Below, one piece after another: positions 26,504-38,800 of a stretch of DNA of 64,000 nucleotides. The notes beneath the pieces are model-generated. The model saw only the letters and a list, made by a program, of their open reading frames with translations. It was not told the DNA's origin and made no database searches. Source of the stretch: Wuchereria bancrofti (Eukaryota; Nematoda; Chromadorea; Rhabditida; Onchocercidae); NCBI GenBank assembly GCA_005281725.1, contig SSBO01000007.1, positions 2,114,402 through 2,178,401 of the forward strand, given 5' to 3'. The number at the start of each line of letters is the position of its first letter. The stretch's first letter is position 1. The position numbers were made by a program, and so were the translations under genes.

Positions 26504-26808
26504 ATGACTAGCCAGCGATATTCAGCGGTTCAATACAATGTTACCATGCCACAACCGGAAAAGATATCTTCGGTGCCAACATCGTCTGCTGCAGAAACCG
26601 TTCTTTCCAGTTGTGCTTTGTCACAACAATCTCGTGCTAATACCGCCAGAAAGCATTTCTTCTTCTCCACTAGTAATATTCATTTCTGGACTACCGGACA
26701 ATCAGCAAAGAAGACATCCCGAGAGGAATTATCAAATTCTGCTGCTGATATTATAAATCACGGTGATCAATTGCGTTATATTAAAGAGAAACGAACTACA
26801 TTACGTAG
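26504..26808 (+). CDS. vab-10: vab-10 exon 1, long-isoform leader
   Basis: One hundred and one codons plus AG. Ser/Thr-rich, no known domain, ending in a charged stretch ([13 protein letters not shown]) that continues as helix into exon 2. Donor CGTAG|GTTAGT. The start follows an in-frame TAA. Confidence 0.75.
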
Positions 26809-29800
26809 GTTAGTGACTTCTTTTAATTCTGATTTAAAAAGTTAACATTTCATGATTTCTGGCGAGATTGGCGAGAAAAAAAAATATGTTTGTTGACTTA
26901 ATTCTCTAGTCATTGGTTATGCGTTTTTGTCATCAGCAGTGCAAGCTATATTATTTCTAATTTTTTATAAGAAATTAAACTTAATTAGCTTAGCAACGTT
27001 CTTCGTGAATGTTGAAGAGTGAAGCAAAAAACAGGAAAAAAGTGAGTAGCAAATCCAGCAAAAATTATAAAAAGCCATTCTAACCGTTGTTATACGTAAA
27101 AGTGATTTGAAAGGATCATTGATAACTCCCTCAATGATCCTTTCATTTAGGAGCAAAGTTTGAAGACACATAAAATTTCTTTGATATCACTCATGTAAAT
27201 AACTACTTACTCATTCTACCATTATTTATAATTGTAGTATTCATTATTGGAATTTGAATTAGAATTTATTATGATCAATGAGTGCAAAGGAATATGCATT
27301 CTGCTTAAGTAACCAATCTTTTTATCTTTTATCACTTTTTATCTATTGATAAGTGCCACTATTTTGGAAAAATTGTCAAATAACGAATTTTTTAAGGAAA
27401 AGATGGTAATGAAAATTGAAATGAAAGAGAATACTTCATATTTCGTGGAAGAATGCTTAATTTGCAAAAAATTTTGAAACTAGTTTTTTTGCAGATGTAA
27501 CATTATAATTTAACATGTACCATAGCGCTTACCCACGTAACTTCACAAAATACTAACCAGTTCCAATTATTTTAACTGGCTCCCCAAAAACAGTGATAAT
27601 AATCGATGTGTTTTCATTGCCTTATCAGTTGGTTCTTTCGGTTTATAGTTTCGAATTTTCGTTCGACACTTATCATTTTACTTCTCATTTCACTTTTAAA
27701 AACAGAACACCATTGCTAAGTTCTCAACTTTTTCTTCCAATTATTCCTAAATTGAAAAATTTAAGTCAGTCATATCTATCAGTTGGAATATGACTAAGAA
27801 AATTCAATTTCTAGATTTGTTTATTTCATCATTCCAATAACCCTTCTTGCACTATATTTTTCATTTATTAAATTTGAGGGTCTTGGCAGTTTCAAAAAAA
27901 AAAAAAGACATATCTTTTTCTTGATTAGAGTTGGAGCAATAAGAATTAAATGATTTTCGTAGTAGTAAATGCGCATTTGTCTGATAATCACTCAATGATT
28001 TGAAAGTTCGGATTATTGAAAATAACTGTGAAGCATTTATTGTTAAAAACACGAGGAACTGAATTTGATTTCTTAAAAACTCTTGTTTAATAGGATTGAA
28101 GTGCAAATACTGTTATCTATCCTATCGATAAATTCGAACTTCAAGAAATATTAAATTTCGAACAGGAAATATCATCATTTCACTTCTTTTTAGTCCGTTT
28201 GATCTCGATTTTAGCTTAGGTTAATCGTCTTTATGTGGTTCTTTTGAAATCCTTTTTTTGTTAAATTTAATATTTAATGATAGATGCTAAATGTGACATA
28301 AAATAGGATTATATGTTTTAACTTTATTTTTCTGGTTCTAGACCAGAAATGAGAAAGAAAATTCATCAAGGTTCTTGTCTTAGCCAATGTTTTTCTGCAA
28401 TATATTGTTTTCACAGAAATTCCAACAGTTTCTTTTTAAATATTTATTAATTTATCTACTTCAAAATCGCCTTATTTGCTCCTGTAAAGATCCAACTTTT
28501 TCAAATTTGACTTTCACATTTTCTTTAGGCTGTTTTCATCCGTGTGAAGTTTTTCATCTGCTTTCCATAGCTAAGAGATTTTTTCATTTGATGCGGAAGA
28601 CAAATTAATTTGTCTTTGACTTAGGATGATATGAATAATTCCACTATCTTTAACTAGCTAAATACTCGTTTGGATGTTATTGTGAAACGGTCGACATTTG
28701 ACCTTTGAGAATAGAATGGCTATGAAAGTTATATTTTCATATGTAGAATATTAAGGAATTATTTATGCATTCCTTGAAACTGAACCTTTTTAATGCTTCG
28801 TTGGAAGACTAGAAGTCTCAAACATTTCTTGGGACAATAAGGCCTGTATAACTGAAATGTTTGTCAGAATATCTCGATATCTCTGCTCTATAAAAATCCA
28901 TTCTTTATGAACAGAATCTTATATGGAATTAACACTTTTCGATTAATGATTAGAAAAATGTTTGAAAAAAATAAGATAACAAATAAGCAAATTGACATAG
29001 AAATCAGTGAAACCCAAAATCAACCTGATTTTTATGAGTTTATCATTAGCGATGATGCTATTATAATATAGTCTACCTTAGTAGACCTCGATCATTCTGT
29101 CTATTATGATATTACAATTAATTTAATTTGAAGTTAAGACAGTTCACATTATCCTTTCTGTTCGGGTTTAATTGTAAGTCTCAAATTTAGATCATTGAAG
29201 AGTTTTGGAATAATTTGATTTAACTCATTAGTTACTATTTTTTTTTCCTTCACTGTTTTATGAAATATCGAACAACATGAATCAACAGAAGCACTATTGA
29301 CGAATCTGATAAGCTGTTACTAATGGATACATTCCATTTCACAATATTAACTTTTAAAATTGCCTACCGATAATGCGGTAATGGATCTTTGGGAAATGTT
29401 CAATCTAATGTTAGTATAGAAATATTTATCCAAGGTAAAAATATTTATTCCTTAGTTGGAAATATTGTGAAATATCTAATAGCTTGTTTTTTTAAACACT
29501 AGCCGATGAGTCATTCATCCCTTTTGCTTCTTCAATTTGAGAGACAATTGCAGTTCAAAAATTTAATATAAATATCGTGCAAGTAAAATTATTGAAATTA
29601 TGCTTAGATCGATCGAACAATGCGTAAGTCACAAAGTCATGTCGCAGTGATACGAAATTGAAATTTCTAGTCCTTATGAATTAGCTAATTCAGAAGATTT
29701 TAGTTTAAAAAAGTAGGATGTTAATGAAAACCTAAGTATTTATTTGATTTTAGGCGTCTATACGAGTGTTCGTTGCGCAGTAGTGAGCGCAGTTTACAGT

Positions 29801-32800
29801 TGATGCAAACAAGCTGTAGAAATGAACAGCAACAGCGGGATTTGCGAGGTGCCACTACCCAACTACGGCAAATGTCGGAACCAAAGTACGTTTTGACCCA
29901 TTTAGAATCACTTCAACACCGATCAAACCAATTCAGATTAAACATATCGAATTAAGGAATTTATTATAATTAATTAAGTACTGATCTTGGTTCATTTGAA
30001 GTGAGCCAACAGATGACAATGTTTTTGATATCTCTTGGGAAGGGATCATGTCTAACAGAAAATTATGCTTCTTTTGATGTCTTCAGTTATGTTTGTTAAT
30101 AATTATTTATGGTAATTTAAGACTCTACAAAAATGCGCTTTTTTCATTTCCTTCATGAGCTTATTTTAGATTAAAAAAGAAAGAAAGAAATGTATTGAAA
30201 TATTGCTATGTTGTGCAAGGCTATTCTGCACACTATTTAAATGGTTGATAAAAAGTTTGAAAAAAAGAAAATTTTTGAGACTGAAAGCACGATATTTAAG
30301 GAAGACGATACTGGTGTTCGGTGGAAATAAGGAGAAAGTATTTGTATCTGTACTGTTTATACTATGATACTTTTCCAAACATTAAATTGTAAATTTCTCC
30401 GGATTGAAAGTAATCTGTTTTATAATAACGAATAATTTCCGACAAGTATCAAGATTGCATCTTATTGTTGTTATCTTTTATCATCAAATTTACATGTATG
30501 TAATTGTGGAACTTAATTTCCCCACCAATTTTCAATGCATCTCTGATATGCCATATCTCTATTAATTTTCATAAGCTAGAACACTCTCATCCTGCTTAGT
30601 TCACAAAACAATTGGATGAAGCATGATAAAAGAAGCTTTCTGTAGCTTACTGTATAACTTCCGATATCTGCCTTATATAATTTGGTGAAAAGGGCACCGA
30701 AATTAAAGCTTACTTTTCTATATGATCTTTGAACCGCAAAACTTTTTCATTTTCATATCAGATTAGATACAGCAGTAGCCTACAGCAAGTAATACTATTA
30801 AGTCTGAAAGCTAAACTTTCAACTTCAAAATCAAATAAGTCACTTTCTCTTACCAGTCCATTAACCAATTTTTTATACTTTTCTTTAAAATTTGTTCTTT
30901 TGTTAAATATTTTTCTAGAAGTTTTCAAGAAAGCTTGGAATTTTGGAAGCATTTGCCGTACTTCTCTAATTTCGTCTGCTTGAAAAAACTGATTTAATAT
31001 GAAGCAAAATTCACTTTTTATAGTCTATTTTCTGTTTTTACTTGCGTGAAATCCTTATTTTGTTCATTAATTATTTTGAAACAAAATTTATGTGATTTTT
31101 GAGTTTTTTCTCTATTTCCAAATATCCATCCTTTTTCAAGCAGATTGTCCTTTTTTTCATCACCGTCTTCCTAGTTTATTTCATATTTTTTCATTATAGT
31201 TTGATCCCTCTGATCTATTCCTACGTATTTTTTCATTATTGTTTGATCCCTCTGATCTATTCCTACGTATTTTTTCATTATAGTTTGATCCCTCTGATCT
31301 ATTCTTACGTATTTTTTCATTATAGTTTGATCCCTCTGATCTATTCTTACGTATTTTTTCATTATTGTTTGATCCCTCTGATCTATTCTTACGTATTTTT
31401 TCATTATTGTTTGATCCCTCTGATCTATTCTTACGTATTTTTTCATTATAGTTCGATCCCTCTGATCTATTCTTACGTATTTTTTCATTATTGTTTGATC
31501 CCTCTGATCTATTCTTACGTATTTTTTCATTATTGTTTGATCCCTCTGATCTATTCCTACGTATTTTTTCATTATTGTTTGATCCCTCTGATCTATTCTT
31601 ACGTATTTTTTCATTATTGTTTGATCCCTCTGATCTATTCTTACGTATTTTTTCATTATTGTTTGATCCCTCTGATCTATTCCTACGTATTTTTTCATTA
31701 TTGTTTGGTCCCTCTGATCTATTCTTACGTATTTTTTCATTATTGTTTGATCCCTCTGATCTATTCTTACCCAGCTAGTTCTCTCACAGATTCTTATTGA
31801 GTTTAGTTCGTATGTTATCGTCAGATACAAATAAGTTACTTCTTATTCATTTAAATATGGTTAATATGAGCTTATTTTTTTTTCGAAATAAGTGGTAATT
31901 TGCTTACGAAATGTATTAAATAGAAGTCAATTTCATTTCAATTCTAAAAAATATGCATATTGGATTATATTGCAGCGTAAATATGGTAAGCGATCGTCGA
32001 GCTCAAGAGCGATGCTTACAGTTCTTGTCAAGAATGAACGATGGTTTAATTCATCAAAATAATGGCGATATCGATAAAAGTAACAAGACAGAACAGCACA
32101 GTAGTAGTGAGTGGAAGGAATGGATGAGAAATCAGCCGATCAGTGTCCTTCGGTTAGATCGAACAGAACGGCTAGTCTTAAAAATTGGAGGTTTGTCTCT
32201 TTCTTCAAAAATTTTTCGAAATTTGAATAATAAATGCCCATTCATTTTTTATTTGATTCAATTTCGTCGAATTGTACGATGTGTTCATTCCGGTAATTCA
32301 TAGGAAGTCAGCGGAGTATCTTTAATTTCCTCATATATTCATGAAATAAACGTAAAATGCAGTTTGATTAGTAAATTTCTGGTTACTTTGAATTTCATGA
32401 ATCGGGAAGTATTTCTGTATTTTCCAATCTTCTATTTCATAATTCTCATGTTATTTTCGCTGTTTTTCCATTATAACTACTATAATTTACATTTCCAATC
32501 TTTTGGAAATTATTATTCAAAAAAATTTCCTTAAAAGCCATGACATTTTCATAAATTTTTGAGAGACAAAAGAAAAAAGCAGCAAATGACTATTACAATT
32601 ACATGTACCGATGAATAAGCTTCTAAAGTTATACTTTAGCCATATATGTATTAATTAAAATGATTGCTGTGCTATATGCGATAATGTTGAAATGAATTAC
32701 TGCAATGTAATGCGACCGTGCAGTAGTAATGCTTTGTGTAACAGAGTGATAATATCTTGCGATGTAATGGAGGTATCTGAACTGCTTCATGTCGATTCCA

Positions 32801-35800
32801 TTTCTTCTACAATAGTTCTCTTCTCTTTACTTTAAAAACACATCCGTAGTTAATACAATTTTTTCTTTTTTGTTTTTGTTTTATTTTATTCTTAATTGGC
32901 AGATAGAAATATTTTTTTAGATAAATGTAATCATTAATCATTAATTTAATAAGAACAACTACAAATTTGTTAACGAAATAAAAAAGTTATAAGTTCCACT
33001 TGCTGGAAAGATAGAGGTAATCGTGAATCTTTCTCATGTTTCAATAATCCGGATGATTTCCCCAAACATCTTATTGCTGTCTTCTCAATGATTCTAATTC
33101 TTTTTGAAATATTCACACGTGTTTTTGTTAAATGAGCAATATTGCGCCTAATTAAGGGAAGTTATACTGCGCATTATTAAGTAAAGTACAATTTTTAATT
33201 TACAAGAAAAACTTCAGTTGATGTGATTCCTTCTTTCATACCGTTTCTAATATAGATTTTTGATTTTAGTATATATCATTTGCTGTCATAGTATTTTCAC
33301 CGCTTCTAAAGTTACATTTTCCGTTGCTTCCTTCACAAAAGCGTTTTTAAAAGGTATCCTCCTTCATGAGTTCTTTGAAAGAAATCAAACTATCATTTTC
33401 AGCAACACTCTGTGATATAATTTGAATGATCCGACCTTGACAGTGATGCCAGCATTATCTTTCATCTCATCTGAAACAACTCAAAATTGTTTTGCTGCTC
33501 TCTCGTACCATTTGTTCATGCAATTTTTCCTAGTATTCCGTTTACCTTCCTCATTTTTCTTCCTTAAAATAATTGTCTTCTGTAATATTTTAATCGTTAA
33601 CGTTTTTTAATCATTTGAATCGACTTACTTTTCCAGTCATACTTCCGGGAATGAAGAAAATCACTGAGATAACTTCTAATATAGCATGAGTCGAGATTGA
33701 ACTTCTAATATAGCATGAGTCGAGATTTCGCCCAAGTCTCCACTATATCTGAGAGAACCTTAGGAACAGAAAGGTAAAGATTTCTCCGTCTAATAAACAC
33801 TGTTTCTTTATGATATCGAAATATATTATTCCTAAGTACTTCACATATCTTTATTATGATTATTTTTTCAAATGATTAAACTCATCTACAAACAATTAAA
33901 CCGTTTGGAATTAAAACGAGAAGGTTTAATAAAGTCTCCCAAAGTAGCATGCGCTTCATTGCGCATTATTCCTAATTAATATTTAATTTATTGGTGAAAT
34001 TTTAGATATAAGAGAAGTTAAATGAATAACTGAAAAAGATGAAATTATGAACTCAGGAAACCTTTGAAAACTAAATAGTTCCATAGTTAAACATTTTTAA
34101 CAAATTTTGCAGTTGCAGAAATCGAAACGACCGTAATCAAAAAAATGTATCTTAATGTCAGTGACAAGGTGCTGTGTTCTCCAATTGCTTCCACATTTAT
34201 TGATTCTCGAAGTTATTTGGATAATTGCATCACTATTTCTTGAACCAATTGCATTATTTCTTTAGGGCTTGCCGATCAAGCTTAGTTACAAAAATACGAT
34301 ATGTCTCTATCCATCTGTTTCAGAATCCTTTCTTATTAATGCACTTAAAACGCAATTAATTTCTATTTAATTAATTTATGTTTCAACAGCATTCCTCAGT
34401 TTTGAAGCAATAAGTAAACTTTCAAAACTTTGAAATTATGCAGAAATGTGGAAGTGATACAACGATATCGACACATGATGTTCCGTGAAACATATGTGTC
34501 GATTCTTCCGATAAGAAAACTGATAGGAGTTTGTCAGTGTTTTGTGTTTCCTAATCATTGCTTCCTTCAAATCACCGATCACCTCCTTTTTCTCTTTCTA
34601 CGGCTATTTTTGTGAACGCTTTCTCTGATGTACTGTATTCTGTTAGTTGGATACTGATGTAAAATTTCATTCCATGATCATCTATCTATTGCTTTTTTCG
34701 ATTTACAAATGGCAGCAAGGGGAAGAGCCAAGATTTTCATCTGGCCTAATGCTATTTGATACAGATGTGGCCCAGGAGAAAGCGTGATATTGCATAAAAC
34801 TGACTGCAATATTGTTATGTTTACTCCTTGTTTAGAAGTTCTGCGTAGATTTACGACGACAAGCCCGTCATATTAGGGTACGAGAATGAAAAAGCTCGTC
34901 GATGTCAGTTTTATGTTTAGATTGCAGGAAGCGAAGACAGCAGCTGTATGTGTTTGGTAATAGTTCACGAATATATGCATGCTTGTATATGTCGTGTCTG
35001 TGTGTGTATATATATGTATGTATGTATGTGTGTGTGTGTGTGTGTGTCAGTAATGATTCCAGTAGAGGGTGTGATGTACGGATGCATGACTAACTGAGTT
35101 TGCAAGCAATCAAAAGGCGTTACCACCTCATTTATTGTTTTTTTTTTTGTGCTGATGCACGCACTTTTAATAGCTAACAAGAACGTCGTGCCGGAATTAT
35201 TCCCCCATTCATTAGTCAGGAATGCATTCCTGAATTATTTCTCGCTTGGCTGTATCAGTTTGCATGGAGACAAAGTAGGACATACACATTTGATCGTTTC
35301 TCTCACATCTGATTGCACGGATAACTGTGACTTCTGAGCACTGCACATTTATTTCTTGAGAACAAGGAGGATTCTCGAACAGCTTTATGGACTATCACTA
35401 CTACATCACTCTCAACCTCCCGTTATCGCATCAGGAAACTCTCAAAATCTAATGCGATATTGGAGAGCTTATGTTGTGGAAAATTAGTTATGATAAAATG
35501 TTAAATTAACGTCTGCTAATTTTCAACGATCATAATTAGACGGAAATGAGAGACAGTAAGAAAGACATTACTTTTGGCCTGGCCTTATCTGCATTTCCAA
35601 GCTTAACAGTTGTGATAATATATTAGTCAGGTAAGAAATATAAGGTGATGATATGAACTGGAAGGAATCAAGCAGTCGTCATCTATCGATTAAGGACGGA
35701 ATGACAAGGGAAGGAGCAGATGGGCCAAATGCTTTTCGAACTCAGCCACTTCACCTTACACTTTTTTGTACATCACTGTGTCTCATTTCTCTCTCATATG

Positions 35801-38800
35801 CAAATTCCTACACTCTTTCTATCTCTCTAACTCCCATTCTCTTTTCCCCAATGTTGTCACCTCGAGCTATGATAGCCGGAAGATGGGTCTATGTCCAGTT
35901 TGTTGTATATATTCAAAAGGACTGCAATTCTCAAACACTGATCCCATCCCTTTCTCTTCACTCACTCACTCTCACAATGTTCTCCCTCCCTGTCAATGGG
36001 TCCGGGTACGGATCCGGCACTTCTCCAGTCAATCTGTTAGCAACCTTTGATACGTTTATCAGTGGTATCTTTCGACCACTTCTTGTATGACACGTGTTTG
36101 TGACCTGATGCGCTTCCTTGCTCTATTACTCTCTCTAATCACTATGTTCATTTGTTTTAACCTTCATTAATTTCTGCATTTACCTTGCCTCACTTTATCT
36201 CTTTACAACAAACTACTTCATTGCCGGTCACAGACGAAATCTTTACTTATACTTTCAATTATTAAACAAGTTTCCATAGTTACACTGTATTTTTGCTTTT
36301 GCTTTATCGATAACAGTAAATTGATCCTAAATAGTACTTAGCAATTAATTATTTTTTATTTAAGCAGTCAAGCAATCAACTGAATTCCTTGCAGCCTTAT
36401 GCAAATATCTATTACTACTTATTCGTTCAGGTGAATAAAGACTACTGTCCATATGTGACAGTGAATAAAGACTACTGTCCATATGTGACAGTTGCTATTA
36501 TCCGAGACTTTTTTTATCCCATCGCTCTTGTCCTAATCTCACCATAGTTAGATCTACTTTTTAGACCTGAACATGTTCACAATACAGTTTTTAGGATCGT
36601 TTAATTGCCTATCAATGTATTTGTAATGATCATTTGTTCGCAATGTACCTTTCTTCAGATTTTACAAGTTGAACTTAGCCTTTTTCAATGATATAGCGCA
36701 CTACAACTACGAGACCTTTTGCTGAAAAAACTTTCCAATGGGTGCTGTAATGATCTAAGCATACTGGTAATGGGTTCTTGAATTGTATTCTTGATATCGG
36801 CCATCAAGGATGTCACTCTCGTCAACTCCATTCTCACATCAGGGCTATTCATCGGATGTTTCATCATCTGACTATTGTTGCTTTGATTCCAATGAAACTG
36901 AATGTTTGGAGCACTATGAAAACAATTTGGAAAAGTACAAAGGTAAGTTTACCTAATTCTTAGTTAATTATTCCAGCAATTTCTTCAGAAATAGTCGCTT
37001 TCTCCATGCCTCTTCACATCTTTTGTATTGTGGAATTTTTTCCGCCAATATCATTCTCATCGATAATATTTAGGTACCTTGGTACCTTCTGCTATTGAAA
37101 ATCATAAAATTTAATGCAAATTATTTCACTTTCATTTGGCATTGGTTAATTATTAATGATTTTCGGCATAATTCATTCTTCTCTGTTGTGGTATAAAGAT
37201 CGTAGTCTTCTGTTATTATATATCACTTCATAGGAACACAAATAGTTTGTTGCATATTTCCGTGCGTTGGTGACCCTCAAAATGTCAAGCTCTTGAATTA
37301 TTGTATGGTTCCAATCTATGAGGAGAATCCTGACCTTTACTGGCTAATTTTTAGATTAGTCTGAAAGTGACTTGAAAGATAAAAGTTGAAAAATTAGTAA
37401 ATAAATAACAAGTAACTTCACTGAGATAGAATTAGTCGAGAAGTCAGCCTCAGGGCATTTCTTTTCCTGTTTATATGTGATAAACGAGCCAAAAGGTATT
37501 TTAAAGTTTTCGCAGTTTTAAATATAAATTCGTCTGTTGTAACCTGTTAGCTGTTGTCACCTGAAAGTCATCGTTCACTAAATGTAATTATCTGTCATAA
37601 AGGAGATTCCTCGTCGGTCCACTTCGCTTCATTCATTCAAGTCCGTTATTCCATCAATATCTCTTATAAGAAGAGCACGTATTTTACGTATGTTTCCAAG
37701 AGAACGGAAAAATTTTAACTGAATGTACGTCACTTTGGACAATTTTTCTTCGGTAAAATTTGATACATTGTGAGAAAGATGACTATTAACACTGCTTAGA
37801 AGCTGTTGTAAAAATTGTCAACGAATAAAGTTGGGTATTACATATCAAATGATTTTTGATAGTGAAACTGATTAACGGACCTGACGATACTGTATTGGGA
37901 CAGAATGTAATATGATCGGAGGTACCATAATTCTGTTGTTAAATTATCCCATCAATATATTAATACATTAAATATTAAAAGTTGAATTTATTGTTACCAT
38001 TTTCACATTATTCTTTACATGACAGTTTGATGACCTTAGTGAAATTTTTCTTTATTGACAGGTCCGAATTTCAGTAAGCTTATCGAAATTTATTTTACCG
38101 TCCTTCGTTTCTTTTTTCTTGCATCTCTTTTATATTTACGCTGGAAATCACGTAGTTTCATCTCTCTATATTTTCTCTTTTACAAACGTTTCTCACTTGT
38201 GAGCCATATTGTCACACCGTTTTATTTACAGTTTTGAAGAGTGACTGTGTAATTGAAATCGGAATGGAATTAAGAAACTGTCTGGAAAAATGTTTATTTT
38301 AATGGTAGACTTAACTTCAAGAATCTTTTCTGTCATAAGGAAACATAATTGTCTTTTGTTTTATCTTAAAACTTTGGTAATAATGCATATACTGTGTTTT
38401 ACATTTTCTAAGATTGAACACATCTACTTTTGGTAATCCAAAAGAAAGCTTGGTCCCAGATAACCTTACCTCTTGTCTAGTCCTCCAATTTGATATTCAA
38501 GTAGCTTAATCCTGACATCATTATGAGACGTAACCTTATCAGCTTCCACGAACTTTCCAAATCCTGCTTTCATATTATTTCGCATCATCATTCATCATTC
38601 TGAATAAGTAATGGACATATATCGTACTTTTTTATATTATTTTTTATTACTATTTTCTTAATTTAGACATAACCATACATCGAATTACTCTTTTGGTTAA
38701 ATAATTTGAGATCATTTTTCGGCGCAAAGCCGCAACTAGCACAAAACTTTTATGGACACACTTTTTTTTGAAAATGTTCGTATATGGCTGAAATTTTTGT

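Noticed and set aside
31099..31830. Long repetitive open frames on both strands (233 and 219 residues)
   Set aside because: Produced by the 42-bp minisatellite, whose unit length is divisible by three; the region is intronic between phase-matched vab-10 exons.
35653..36090. 145-codon open frame in vab-10 intron 3
   Set aside because: Pyrimidine-rich, Leu/Ser-heavy, no domain, no phase-compatible donor to CH1; likely chance.
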